In this document: positions 1-11,136 of the stretch, one piece after another
How the letters are laid out: every line of letters begins with the position of its first letter
Position numbering within the stretch: the first letter of the stretch is position 1
NCBI GenBank assembly: GCA_902785575.1
Contig: CACZZF010000021.1
Coordinates: 1-42,625, forward strand
Direction of reading: 5' to 3'
Source of the DNA: an uncultured Bacteroidia bacterium
GTDB taxonomy: Bacteria > Bacteroidota > Bacteroidia > Bacteroidales > UBA932
DNA length: 42,625 nucleotides
Position numbers and translations under genes: made by a program
Notes under the pieces: generated by a model
Told to the model about the DNA's origin: nothing
Seen by the model: only the letters and a program-made list of their open reading frames with translations
Database searches by the model: none

Positions 1-120
1 CGTATAAAACTGCGCCTTAAAATGAGCCCTGTAAAGTATAGACTTACACACTTATCATCTTTCAATAACCCGTCCAACTTTTAGGGTGCACTTCAAAAAT
101 GGTGGGGTCCGCGGTCGAAA

Positions 121-154
121 ATGCCCCACAGTCTTTCTAGGGGCCGTGGGGCAT
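121..154 (-). terminator. Hairpin downstream of namZ-like gene, possible terminator
   Basis: A perfect 9-bp inverted repeat (ATGCCCCAC at 121-129, GTGGGGCAT at 146-154) surrounds a 16-nt loop, about 65 nt past the stop of the minus-strand NamZ-like gene. On the minus strand it is followed by only four T residues, so it is a weak intrinsic terminator at best. A second GTGGGG at 102-107 could pair with the same CCCCAC, giving a competing hairpin. The rest of 1-218 shows no gene; a 6-bp repeat (CTTATC 174-179, GATAAG 195-200) lies nearer the stop codon. Confidence 0.4.
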
Positions 155-218
155 GCTCTTGATTTGTAAATAGCTTATCTACTTTAAGTATTTCGATAAG
201 TAAGTGAGTCAGTAGTTG

Positions 219-1283
219 TTATTTAATACGGTAGGGTTGGTCGTCGTAGAGGGTGTAGCGCTTGGCTTTGCGAATCCATTTTTGCTCCTCTATCTTGACA
301 TGCTCCCTGGCCTCATGATAAGTCATGTTACCCTTAATATAACTCATTAGGGTTGGATCAGCCAATTTCTCCTCGAAACCATCAAGCAATTCGAATTGCG
401 GATACCTTTCAAGGAAGTACCTGATTAGCTGGACTGTATGAAGCAATGAATGGTATTCGGCTCCCGGCTGCAGCATTATCTGGTAGCCCTGGCATTGAAT
501 TCCTTCATGACGCCCGGCGGCTGGAGTGAAAGTGCAGGGACGCATCATGACTCCAGCGGGGGCAGGAATGACCTCCAATCGGTCATGCCGGATAAATGGC
601 GCCCCGAAATATTCATAAGGCCGCGCTGTTCCGATGGCTGGAGTGATCGTGGTGTTGTTCCATAATCCTCCTCCAGGATACATCTGGCAAGTGAACATGC
701 CAGGTATATCTGAAGCCGGGGCGATTGTCCAAGGCAACAACTGCCGTGTCGCGTCATTAGCCAAAGCGGAGATAACATGAAGAGGAAATGACGCGCCGAT
801 CTCATTATAATAAATCGAGCATAATTCCCCGAGAGTCATACCGTGCCTGTGCGCGACTTTAGGCGTGTGAGGCTCGACTGGTCCAGTAGGCATGGAGCCC
901 TCAACTATTCTCCCGGCAGGATTAATATGATCAACAATATAAAGCGACGGAGAAACTTCCAGCTTGGATAGAGTCTCCATCAAGTGGAACACATCCTTGC
1001 TGTAGTTGAAATACCTGGCACCGGCGTCCTGAATCTCAACCACCACAGCATCAAGGCCTTCCAAAGCGGAAGCCTCAAAAGTAATGTGGTTGGTCCCGGG
1101 AGTCAACTCAGTGTCCCTAGGAGAGAATACAATCTGTAGGTTGCCTCTCTCCCGGAACAGGTCGTGCATGTAGCGCCCTCGTGCCGTGTCCCAACAGTTT
1201 TGCGTGCAGAAACAACCGACTCGGCCGCTGGTCAGTGCCTTGTCCAGCTGGTCTTCCAGCGGTGTTGTCCTGAACGAGAACAT
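219..1283 (-). CDS. namZ: DUF1343 / NamZ-like exo-beta-N-acetylmuramidase
   Basis: A 354-residue member of the DUF1343 family, whose characterised members (NamZ) release N-acetylmuramic acid from the non-reducing end of peptidoglycan fragments. The family hallmarks are visible in order: EIQDAGAR (about 83-90), DHINPAGRIVEG (118-129, the family's D-x-x-NP-GG-x-x-VEG element) and HGMTLGEL (147-154). The protein starts MFSFRTTPLEDQL with no signal peptide or lipobox, while many relatives are exported, so this copy is probably cytoplasmic and would act on imported muropeptides. Its ATG shares one base with the TGA of the phosphoglucosamine mutase gene (TGATG at 1281-1285), which points to translational coupling. 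It is the last gene of the long minus-strand run. The family call is firm; the exact substrate is inferred. Confidence 0.82.
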   Translation of the reverse strand: MFSFRTTPLEDQLDKALTSGRVGCFCTQNCWDTARGRYMHDLFRERGNLQIVFSPRDTELTPGTNHITFEASALEGLDAVVVEIQDAGARYFNYSKDVFHLMETLSKLEVSPSLYIVDHINPAGRIVEGSMPTGPVEPHTPKVAHRHGMTLGELCSIYYNEIGASFPLHVISALANDATRQLLPWTIAPASDIPGMFTCQMYPGGGLWNNTTITPAIGTARPYEYFGAPFIRHDRLEVIPAPAGVMMRPCTFTPAAGRHEGIQCQGYQIMLQPGAEYHSLLHTVQLIRYFLERYPQFELLDGFEEKLADPTLMSYIKGNMTYHEAREHVKIEEQKWIRKAKRYTLYDDQPYRIK

Positions 1284-2737
1284 CAGCTGGTTATTATAGA
1301 TTTGGCGACTCCGATTACCTCACCGGCAAGCGCCTCAGCCTCTTCCATTGTAGGTGCCTCTGAATAAATCCTGATGATAGGTTCCGTGTTGGATCGACGC
1401 AAGTGAACCCATTTGCGCTCCGCCTCGAAACTGATCTTAACGCCATCGATGCAATTAACATCCTCAGAGGCATAGATATTCTTCAATTCGTCAAGGATCT
1501 TGTCAATCAAGGCTTTGTCAGAAAGCTCAATCTTATTCTTGGCAATAAAATATTCAGGATAGGTCTTCCTTAACTCGCTGACTTTCATCTTCTTCCTTGC
1601 AAGATTGGAAAGGAATAAGGCTACTCCTACCATGGCGTCCCTTCCATAGTGTATTGCCGGATAGATGACGCCTCCATTACCTTCTCCACCGATTAAGGCC
1701 TTGGTCTCCCTCATTTTTGTGGTGACATTGACCTCACCGACGGCGGCCGCGTGATAGGTTCCTCCAAACTTCTCGGTAACATCCCTTAGAGCCCTGCTAC
1801 TCGAAAGGTTAGAGCAGGAGACCGCGGCGTAGGGATAAGTTACTTCCTCAAGCGGAATATTCTCAGCCTCAGCTATTTTGGCCGCTCTCTCGAACAAATA
1901 GGACGCGACACTCACAAGAGTGTATTCCTCTCCGAATGGCTCTCCATTTTCGCAAATAAGAGCTAAACGGTCGACATCAGGATCTACGGATATGCCCAAA
2001 TCGGCTTTCTCTTGGACCACAGCGTAGCTCAGTCCGGTCAAATTCGAGGGAAGTGGTTCCGGATTATGGGCGAAGTCACCGGTCGGCTCGCAGTTCAGAC
2101 AGACACATTTGACTCCGAGCCTCTCAAGCAAGCGAGGCATAATTATTCCACCTACCGAATTGACGGCGTCTAGAACAACCTTGAATCCGGCAGCGGAGAT
2201 GGACTCCACATCCACATCTGGGATGGCCAAGACAGCGTCCAGATGCTCGTCAGTGTAGTCGTGCTCGGTGACCTTGCCAAGTTCGTCGACTCCGGCGAAA
2301 TCAAAGTCTCCCTTCTCAGCGAGTTCCAGGATGGCTTGGCCCTCGGTGGCCGTCAGGAATTCACCTTTGTCATTCAATAACTTAAGAGCGTTCCATTGCC
2401 TCGGGTTGTGGGAGGCGGTAAGGATGATTCCACCGTCAGCATCAGCGAAAGTGACCGCCATCTCAGTAGTCGGTGTGGATGCGAGCCCGATCTTCACCAC
2501 ATCGACTCCGCAGGCCACCAGGGTCCCGACGACCAGGTTCTCAACCATCGGACCGGAGATGCGAGCGTCCCTTCCAACTACAATTTTGTACTTTTCTCCA
2601 GACGGCTTTTGCTTCCGGGAGGGGAGAGTGGCGCAATAGGCGTAGGTGAAACTGACAATATCAACAGGAGAGAGGCCTTCACCTGGCTTCCCTCCAATAG
2701 TTCCCCGGATTCCGGAGATAGATTTAATAAGGCTCAT
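1283..2737 (-). CDS. glmM: Phosphoglucosamine mutase (phosphohexomutase family)
   Basis: A 484-residue alpha-D-phosphohexomutase that would interconvert glucosamine-6-phosphate and glucosamine-1-phosphate for UDP-GlcNAc synthesis. The phosphoserine loop is TASHNP with Ser109, the metal loop is DPDVDRL (about residue 250), the sugar loop is GEGNGG, and the C-terminal phosphate-binding loop is RRSNTEPIIR. N-terminal SGIRG (8-12) is typical. Length fits the Bacteroidota GlmM/ManB group, slightly longer than E. coli GlmM (445). A phosphomannomutase role cannot be excluded by motif alone; the adjacent muramidase gene favours amino-sugar metabolism. It begins 3 nt after the stop of the V-ATPase K gene and shares one base with the next start, so it is part of the same transcription unit. 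Confidence 0.85.
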   Translation of the reverse strand: MSLIKSISGIRGTIGGKPGEGLSPVDIVSFTYAYCATLPSRKQKPSGEKYKIVVGRDARISGPMVENLVVGTLVACGVDVVKIGLASTPTTEMAVTFADADGGIILTASHNPRQWNALKLLNDKGEFLTATEGQAILELAEKGDFDFAGVDELGKVTEHDYTDEHLDAVLAIPDVDVESISAAGFKVVLDAVNSVGGIIMPRLLERLGVKCVCLNCEPTGDFAHNPEPLPSNLTGLSYAVVQEKADLGISVDPDVDRLALICENGEPFGEEYTLVSVASYLFERAAKIAEAENIPLEEVTYPYAAVSCSNLSSSRALRDVTEKFGGTYHAAAVGEVNVTTKMRETKALIGGEGNGGVIYPAIHYGRDAMVGVALFLSNLARKKMKVSELRKTYPEYFIAKNKIELSDKALIDKILDELKNIYASEDVNCIDGVKISFEAERKWVHLRRSNTEPIIRIYSEAPTMEEAEALAGEVIGVAKSIITS

Positions 2738-2740
2738 TTC

Positions 2741-5010
<2,270 letters not shown>

Positions 5011-5018
<8 letters not shown>

Positions 5019-5628
5019 CGCTTCCTTCCTCCATTTCTTCTTCAGCGGCATGGCGCTCCTTCACGATCTTGGATGATGCCTTGCTGAGATTTTCCTCATT
5101 TTCCATGTACCTTTTGATCTTGCGTATCGCTTCCTGGTAACCGGGAATCTGGACTTTCTCATAGAGGTTCACTTTTTGGGTGGTTTTCTTCCTCTGATAG
5201 TCCAGGATACGCCTTTTCTCCTTGTACACCTCGGACTCGATGCCGAGGCGGGACAGTTCCTTCAGGATCGCCACGCCATCCATATACCATGCGGGCTTGG
5301 CGAAGGTGTTGAAAGGTTTGATCTCGTATTTGATCTCCCCGAGCTCAGGGCATTTCACTCCAGCCACCTTGACGGTCCTAAGGTCGACATCTGTGATAGA
5401 CACAAGATCGTGCTCGAACTCGTTCCAAAGTGGAGCGAGATAGTCATACTTTTTCTCGGCCTCGTCGAGTTCCTGGATCAGGCTCTCACTCTTATCCTTG
5501 GCCTTCCGCACCTCAAGCCTCAGCGCGCTCTCCTTGTTCTGCAACGTCGGGAGGGCGTTCTGGCGCATCTTGAGCTGCTTCTGCAGGTTGTTCAGCGCTG
5601 TCTTGTTATATTGAAACTTGATAGCCAT
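5011..5628 (-). CDS. ntpD: V-type ATP synthase subunit D (central shaft)
   Basis: A 205-residue subunit D, the rotor shaft inside the A3B3 head. It starts MAIKFQYNKTALNNLQKQL, the typical start of this family, and is almost wholly helical with long N- and C-terminal coiled-coil segments. An AAGGA lies just before the ATG. Its C-terminus (EEMEEGSDD) overlaps the start of subunit I, and the GGAGG used by I is inside the last codons of this gene. B ends 6 nt upstream. Confidence 0.92.
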
Positions 5629-5634
5629 CTTCCT

Positions 5635-6957
5635 TTAGCGGCCTTTCCAGTATTTGTCAATAAAGGTCTGCTTGATTCCTGTCTCAGCCTTGCTGAAATA
5701 TTTACCGAACAGTTCCCAAGCGGTGTCGAGCATCTCGGTGATCGAGATGTTGACATCTATTGAGAGGAGCCTGGTGGCATATTCCTTGGCGTATTCCAGG
5801 CAACGTTTGTCATAATCTGACAAATCGAAACCGTTCTCGAGCTTTGTCTTGGCGTTCTGAGCGTCGGCGTAAAGACGCACTCCGGCGTTCATAACCTGGC
5901 TGTGATCCTCGCGGGTCTTGATGTTCTGGACCCGCTGTTTGAGCCTGGAAAGCGAACGGAAGGGGTCGATGATGACCTTCCCGGAGTCGGAATCGGCCCT
6001 GAGGAACAACTGGCCCTCGGTGATGTATCCGGTATTGTCCGGGATGGCGTGGGTGATATCTCCGTCGTTAAGTGTTGTGACAGCTATGATGGTGATTGAT
6101 CCGTCGGTAGGAAGCTGCACGGCTTTCTCATAGATCTTGGCGAGATCGGAGTACAGCGAGCCGGGCATGGAATCCTTCGAAGGGATCTGATCCATACGGT
6201 TCGAGACGATAGAAAGAGCGTCGGCATACAATGTCATGTCGGTCAGAAGGACCAGCACTTTCTCATTTTTGTCAACGGCGAAATATTCAGCCGCTGTCAG
6301 GGCCATATCAGGCACCAGAAGGCGTTCCACGGGCGGATCCTCAGTGGTGTTGACAAAGCATATAATCCTGTCGAGTGCGCCTGCGTCCTCAAAGGCGTGG
6401 CGGAAGAAAAGGTAGTCGTCATTTGACAGACCCATACCTCCGAGAATGATCTTGTCCACGTCGGCCCTCAAGGCCACATCAGCCATAACTTGGTTGTAAG
6501 GCTGGTCAGGGTCGGCGAAAAACGGGATTTTCTGTCCGGAAACGATTGTGTTGTTAAGGTCGATTCCGGCGATGCCGGTAGGGATAAGTTCGGAAGGCTG
6601 GCGCCTCTTGTACGGATTGACAGAGGAACCTCCAATCTCCCTTTCCTCACCTTCCACCTCGGGACCTCCGTCGATAGGGGCTCCATAGGCGTTGAAGAAA
6701 CGTCCTGCCAGCTGGTCTGATACCTTAAGTGTCGGAGGTTCTCCGAGGAAGGTGACTTCAGCATCGGTAGGGATGCCCTCGGTACCTGAGAATACCTGGA
6801 GCGTGACGAGGTCGCCCTTAGTCTTGACGACCTGGGCAAGACGGCCACCCACGACCGCGAGCTCATCGTTGGAGATACCTTTCGCCTTGAGCGAGACGGT
6901 CGCCTTTGTGATAGCGTCCAACTTGGTGTATATTCTTTGGAATGCCTTAGTTGCCAT
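5635..6957 (-). CDS. ntpB: V-type ATP synthase subunit B
   Basis: A 440-residue non-catalytic head subunit. It matches the B family from MATKAFQRIYTKLDAIT onward, with SGTEGIPT, RFFNAYGAPIDGGP, IPTGIAGIDLNNTIVSGQKIPFF in short segments (about 125-150) and NTTEDPPVERLLVPDMAL-type sequence near 205-225. The classical P-loop GxxxxGKT is absent (SGQKIPFF in its place), as expected for the non-catalytic subunit. The start overlaps the end of subunit A by 11 nt. Confidence 0.94.
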   Translation of the reverse strand: MATKAFQRIYTKLDAITKATVSLKAKGISNDELAVVGGRLAQVVKTKGDLVTLQVFSGTEGIPTDAEVTFLGEPPTLKVSDQLAGRFFNAYGAPIDGGPEVEGEEREIGGSSVNPYKRRQPSELIPTGIAGIDLNNTIVSGQKIPFFADPDQPYNQVMADVALRADVDKIILGGMGLSNDDYLFFRHAFEDAGALDRIICFVNTTEDPPVERLLVPDMALTAAEYFAVDKNEKVLVLLTDMTLYADALSIVSNRMDQIPSKDSMPGSLYSDLAKIYEKAVQLPTDGSITIIAVTTLNDGDITHAIPDNTGYITEGQLFLRADSDSGKVIIDPFRSLSRLKQRVQNIKTREDHSQVMNAGVRLYADAQNAKTKLENGFDLSDYDKRCLEYAKEYATRLLSIDVNISITEMLDTAWELFGKYFSKAETGIKQTFIDKYWKGR

Positions 6958-8701
6958 AGTCGTTCAAGAGTTTTTGGGTCTTTTTAGCATATTCCTCGAA
7001 GGCCTCGCTGTGGAACTCGGTGTAGTTCATCTGACGGAGGTCGTTGATAAGCTCCTTGAAGAAATCGCGGCATTTCTCGAAATCATCGAACTGGTATTCG
7101 ATGCCGCAGAGTTCCAGCACAAGGTCAAGCATAAATTTCTGCCTATCCATAGGACATAAGGCGTCTATGCTGTCGAAAGCATCCTGCTGAAGGAAAACGA
7201 AGTCGATTAGCTCGGATTTCCAGAAACTGACATGGTAACCGATCGGGACACCGTCGTCTCCCAGAATGTTGATCTGCTCGTTGGCCTCCCGCCCACGGCG
7301 AATGATATTCTTGGCTTCCAGCACTTTACTCACCCAGCCTTTCTCGACATTCCGGTCAAGGTAGGAGACAATCTCGGGATATTCAAGGTATTTCGAATAT
7401 GACTCGATCGGGTTCACGGCAGGATAACGTTTCTGGTCAGCCCTGTTCTGCTCCAATCCATAGAAGCACCTGGCGGCTTTCTTGGTGGACTCGGTGACAG
7501 GCTCCTTGAGGTTTCCACCGGCAGGGGAGACGGTACCGATGAAGGTGACTGCTCCAGTCTGACCGTTATTGAGTACTACCATTCCGGCCCTTGAATAGAA
7601 GTTCGAAATGATAGCGGACAGGTCGACAGGGAAAGCGTCAGCTCCTGGAAGTTCCTCCATTCTGTTGGACATCTCCCTAAGGGCTTGGGCCCAGCGGGAA
7701 GTGGAATCGGCGAGGAGGAGGCACTTGAGCCCCATGGCCCTGTAATATTCACATATTGTCATAGCGGTGTATACAGAGGCCTCACGGGCGGCCACAGGCA
7801 TGTTCGAGGTGTTGCAGATGATGGTGGTTCGCTCCATCAGGTGCCTTCCTGTGTGAGGATCAATAAGTTCCGGGAATTCAGTGAATATTTCCACGACCTC
7901 GTTGGCTCTCTCGCCGCAGGCTGCCATGACGATAATATCGGCCTCTCCCTGCTTGGCGATGGCGTGCTGCAAGACAGTCTTGCCACAACCGAATGGCCCA
8001 GGAATAAAACCGGTCCCTCCCTCGGCGATAGGATTGAAGGTGTCGATGCATCGTACACCAGTCTCCATGATCTTCTGCGGCCTTGGTTTTTCCTTGAATG
8101 CCTTGATAGCCACTTTGACTGGCCATTTCTGGGTCATGGTGATATAGTGGGGCTCGTCAGCCTCGTCCGTCAGGACCGCTATGACCATATCGACATTATA
8201 GCTTCCGGCAGGGATTATCTTTTTGACCTTGTATTCCCCCTTCATGTTGAACGGGACCATGATCTTGTGAGGCAGCCAGCCTTCCTTGACCTCTCCGAGC
8301 CAGTCTCCGGCAATGACTTTGTCGCCTTCAGAAGCGATAGGGGTGAAATTCCAAAGCTTCTTGTGGTCGAGCGGGTCGGTGTATTCTCCTCTTTGAAGGA
8401 ACACCGATCCCATGGTGGTGAGGTTGTTCTGAAGGCCGTCATAGACGCTGGACAGTAGTCCTGGCCCCAGAGTCACCTCCAGCATCCGTCCCTCAAACTC
8501 AACGGAATCCCCGTTCTTGAGTCCTCGGGTGCTTTCGAACACCTGGACAGAGGCCTTGTCTCCATTGACCTTGATCACCTCGGCCAGAAGGGGAGTGCCT
8601 CCTAAGGTGATGTAGCAGAGCTCGTTCTCGGCCACTGGGCCGTCAACCTGCACTGTCACAAGGTTCGAGACGATTCCTATTACTTTTCCTGTAGTCTTCA
8701 T
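6947..8701 (-). CDS. ntpA: V-type ATP synthase subunit A (catalytic)
   Basis: A 584-residue catalytic head subunit that hydrolyses or makes ATP. The P-loop is GPFGCGKT at residues 235-242, and the bulge domain specific to A subunits lies before it (about 115-185, including WNFTPIASEGDKV). AACGERANEV (about 258-267) and DSTSRWAQALREMS (about 331-344) are catalytic-site signatures. The start MKTTGKVIGIVSNLVTV is the family norm. It lies 14 nt after the DUF2764 gene and overlaps B by 11 nt. The enzyme could run as a Na+ pump or as a synthase; the neighbouring Na+ decarboxylase makes synthase use plausible. Confidence 0.95.
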   Translation of the reverse strand: MKTTGKVIGIVSNLVTVQVDGPVAENELCYITLGGTPLLAEVIKVNGDKASVQVFESTRGLKNGDSVEFEGRMLEVTLGPGLLSSVYDGLQNNLTTMGSVFLQRGEYTDPLDHKKLWNFTPIASEGDKVIAGDWLGEVKEGWLPHKIMVPFNMKGEYKVKKIIPAGSYNVDMVIAVLTDEADEPHYITMTQKWPVKVAIKAFKEKPRPQKIMETGVRCIDTFNPIAEGGTGFIPGPFGCGKTVLQHAIAKQGEADIIVMAACGERANEVVEIFTEFPELIDPHTGRHLMERTTIICNTSNMPVAAREASVYTAMTICEYYRAMGLKCLLLADSTSRWAQALREMSNRMEELPGADAFPVDLSAIISNFYSRAGMVVLNNGQTGAVTFIGTVSPAGGNLKEPVTESTKKAARCFYGLEQNRADQKRYPAVNPIESYSKYLEYPEIVSYLDRNVEKGWVSKVLEAKNIIRRGREANEQINILGDDGVPIGYHVSFWKSELIDFVFLQQDAFDSIDALCPMDRQKFMLDLVLELCGIEYQFDDFEKCRDFFKELINDLRQMNYTEFHSEAFEEYAKKTQKLLNDYGN

Positions 8702-8715
8702 ATATTGGTTTTCAT

Positions 8716-9324
8716 TTATTCATTGGCAGGAGCGACGTAATTCACGCCTCCGAAAGTCCCGCGGGTCTCGTCAATGAGATTCTGGAACATCTCTCGTCCG
8801 GTCTCCGGGTCAAGTGCTCGCCATCGTTCTATTATGCTCATCTTGGCTATGACGGCGAGGATGGCATCTAAGTCGAAATAGTTGAAAGTAGTCAGCTCGC
8901 TGATCTTCTCCCATCTGATGGAGTCCAGCCCTCGCTCCCTGGCGAAGATGTCTTTCCCTGACAGGACCTCATCAATCCTGCTTGCTTCCGGAAATTCCCC
9001 GGTCTCCAGATTGATTGTGTCTTGCGAGACTGGCCTGCCGAAAACCTTGTTGACGAATCTGGCTTTAACATTACGGAAACACAGGTCGAACTTGAAGAAC
9101 TCGCTAATGAACTTGTTACTGTCCTTAAGCGCGTCCTCATAGAACTCCACTTTGAGGTTTTCTTCTTTCAATCCGTCAAGGAGTTTGTCGACAGTCTTGA
9201 TGTCTTTGGGCGAAAGTTGGGACTTGATCCATTCGACATAAGTGTCTAAGGATCTTCCTTCCCCGAATTTCCATTCACGGGAAATAGCTGGCAGACTGGC
9301 GATTATGTATTCGTAGTTGGCCAT
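8716..9324 (-). CDS. DUF2764 family protein of the V-ATPase operon
   Basis: A 202-residue soluble protein of the DUF2764 family, which in Bacteroidota sits between V-ATPase E and A. It starts at the ATG at 9324 (MANYEYIIASLPAI), which shares one base with the TGA of the E gene; a GTG one codon upstream is less likely. There are no membrane segments. The C-terminal part has IIERWRALDPETGREMFQ (about 167-184), a charged stretch I cannot assign to a known motif. No separate gene for subunit C, F or G is present in the operon, so a role as a shaft-to-ring or stator adapter is an inference from position only. Confidence 0.8.
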   Translation of the reverse strand: MANYEYIIASLPAISREWKFGEGRSLDTYVEWIKSQLSPKDIKTVDKLLDGLKEENLKVEFYEDALKDSNKFISEFFKFDLCFRNVKARFVNKVFGRPVSQDTINLETGEFPEASRIDEVLSGKDIFARERGLDSIRWEKISELTTFNYFDLDAILAVIAKMSIIERWRALDPETGREMFQNLIDETRGTFGGVNYVAPANE

Positions 9325-9932
9325 CACTCACCAAAGAGCATCTTTCTGGTCACCGGCCTGAGGTACTCGCTGATCAGGGCGTCGAAAGATTCGGCGGTAA
9401 GGTCGATGAAATAGGATCCGTCTTTGGGACCTATCCTGAAACCTCCCTGGATCTTGTTCGAGAACTTCGCCGTGACGCCAGACGACAGGCTTTTTGTCAA
9501 TTCGCCGTTGATGAAAGGCTCAAGCTCAGCCTTCAAACTCTCGGGAAGAACCGCCTCCAAATCAGAAGATTCCTGAGAGTTGAAGTTCTTCGCTACAGCG
9601 GAGATAATCTCCTTGACGAATTCGGCGGAGGAAAGGGCGGAGGAGGCCTTCCCGTTGACCATACCATTGAGCAGGAGGTTCTCGATGTCCTTCTTGGTCG
9701 CCTGGATGCTCTGGGTGGCGGCCATCTTGACATCGCCTTCCACCTTCACCCGGAGATCTCCGGCCTCTTTCTCGGCCGCCTTGATAATCTCCTCGGCTTG
9801 TTTGCGAGCGGCATCGATAATCTCCTCGGCCTTTTGTTCAGCCTTGGCGATCAGGGCCTCTCCTTCTTCTTTGCCTTTGGACAGGCCTTCTTTATACAGC
9901 CGGTCAGTTAGTTCCTGGAGTTTATTTTCCAT
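9324..9932 (-). CDS. ntpE: V-type ATP synthase subunit E (peripheral stalk)
   Basis: A 202-residue peripheral-stalk subunit. The N-terminal half (about 1-90) is a long Ala/Lys/Glu-rich coiled coil (KAEQKAEEIIDAARKQAEEI); the C-terminal half is a mixed globular domain that caps the A3B3 head. The 60-nt gap to the decarboxylase beta gene upstream is the largest in the run and could hold a secondary promoter, though I see no full TAnnTTTG there (TATTTTTT is one mismatch away). The leader ends ACCACATG with the start codon overlapping. It shares one base with the DUF2764 gene. Confidence 0.88.
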   Translation of the reverse strand: MENKLQELTDRLYKEGLSKGKEEGEALIAKAEQKAEEIIDAARKQAEEIIKAAEKEAGDLRVKVEGDVKMAATQSIQATKKDIENLLLNGMVNGKASSALSSAEFVKEIISAVAKNFNSQESSDLEAVLPESLKAELEPFINGELTKSLSSGVTAKFSNKIQGGFRIGPKDGSYFIDLTAESFDALISEYLRPVTRKMLFGE

Positions 9933-9992
9933 GTGGTTATAAAAAATATCGCTTTCTTTCCTATAGTAAAACTTATTGCGGATCCTATGGGA

Positions 9993-11135
9993 TTAACCGA
10001 GGAAACCGAGAAGGATACCAGCGGCCACGGCGGAGCCGATAACTCCCGCCACATTAGGCCCCATGGCGTGCATCAGCAAGTGGTTGCTCGGGTCGAACTC
10101 GCGGCCGACAACCTCGGAGACCCTGGCACTGTCGGGGACGGCGGACACGCCGGCGTTGCCGATCAGCGGGTTGATCTTCCGGTCTCCCTTCAGGAACAAG
10201 TTCCAGAATTTCACGAACAAGACTCCGACTGTCGTGGCTATCACGAACGAGAGGAGACCAAGCAGGAAAATCTTCAGGGAATTCCCTGTGAGGAACTTGT
10301 CCGCCTGGGTTGAGGCGCCGACAGTGAGACCGATGAGAGTGGTCACCACATCAATGAGCGGACCACGTGCCGTCTCAGCGAGACGCCTTGTCACTCCACT
10401 CTCCTTCAAAAGGTTACCGAAGAACAACATTCCCAGCAGGGGAAGTCCGGAGGGAACTATGAAGGCGGTGAGGAGGAAGCCCACGATGGGGAAGACGATC
10501 TTCTCACGCTGGCTGACTGTCCTCGGAGCGGGCATCTTCATGAGACGCTCTTTCTTGGTGGTCAGGGCAAGCATGATTGGCCTCTGGATGACCGGTACGA
10601 GGGCCATGTAGGAATATGCGCTCACGGCGATCGCTCCCATGAGGTCAGGGGCGAGTTTTGAAGATAGGAATATGGCGGTGGGGCCGTCTGCTCCACCGAT
10701 GATGCCGATTGCTCCAGCCTGGTTCGGATCGAATCCGAGAAGCAGGGCAAGGAGATAGGCTCCGAATATTCCCATCTGCGCGGCGGCTCCGATAAGTAGC
10801 AGCCGCGGTTGGGATATCAGGGCCGAGAAATCGGTCATCGCTCCGATCCCGAGGAAGATGAGCGGGGGATACCAGCCTTGTTTGACACCCTGATAAAGCG
10901 TGTTCAAGACCGATCCGTCCTCGTAGACTCCGATATTGAGTCCCGGAAACATCGGAATATTACCGATGATCATTCCGAAACCGATCGGCACGAGAAGCAG
11001 AGGTTCCCAGCCTTTCTTGATGGCGATCGTGATAAACAAGATGCCGATCAGGATCATGGCCAGGTTCTGCCAGGTCGCGTTGGCGAATCCTGTGAAGAAC
11101 CAGAATTGCTTCAGGTTTTCGATAATGGTGCTCAT
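9993..11135 (-). CDS. mmdB: Na+-translocating decarboxylase subunit beta
   Basis: A 380-residue polytopic membrane protein of the OadB/MmdB/GcdB family. It decarboxylates carboxybiotin and uses the energy to move Na+ out. Hallmarks: GIIGGADGPTAI (145-154) with the essential Asp150, PLIGNAGVSAVPDSARV near 312-328, and the C-terminal LMHAMGPNVAGVIGSAVAAG. Ten or so hydrophobic segments are visible. It follows the biotin carrier gene by 1 nt. Because alpha is a methylmalonyl-CoA-type carboxyltransferase, the complex is best read as methylmalonyl-CoA decarboxylase, used in succinate-to-propionate fermentation; glutaconyl-CoA or oxaloacetate as substrate is less likely. Confidence 0.93.
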   Translation of the reverse strand: MSTIIENLKQFWFFTGFANATWQNLAMILIGILFITIAIKKGWEPLLLVPIGFGMIIGNIPMFPGLNIGVYEDGSVLNTLYQGVKQGWYPPLIFLGIGAMTDFSALISQPRLLLIGAAAQMGIFGAYLLALLLGFDPNQAGAIGIIGGADGPTAIFLSSKLAPDLMGAIAVSAYSYMALVPVIQRPIMLALTTKKERLMKMPAPRTVSQREKIVFPIVGFLLTAFIVPSGLPLLGMLFFGNLLKESGVTRRLAETARGPLIDVVTTLIGLTVGASTQADKFLTGNSLKIFLLGLLSFVIATTVGVLFVKFWNLFLKGDRKINPLIGNAGVSAVPDSARVSEVVGREFDPSNHLLMHAMGPNVAGVIGSAVAAGILLGFLG

Positions 11136-11136
11136 C

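Noticed and set aside
102..154. A third copy of the palindromic element at the left edge
   Set aside because: It shares only the short TCCGCGG and a palindromic habit; the GACAAC/GTTGTC ends and the GCGAAGCGTAGGG core are absent.
7685..8458. A 257-codon open frame opposite V-ATPase subunit A
   Set aside because: The minus strand encodes a clear, full-length catalytic subunit; the antisense product has no family features or start signal.
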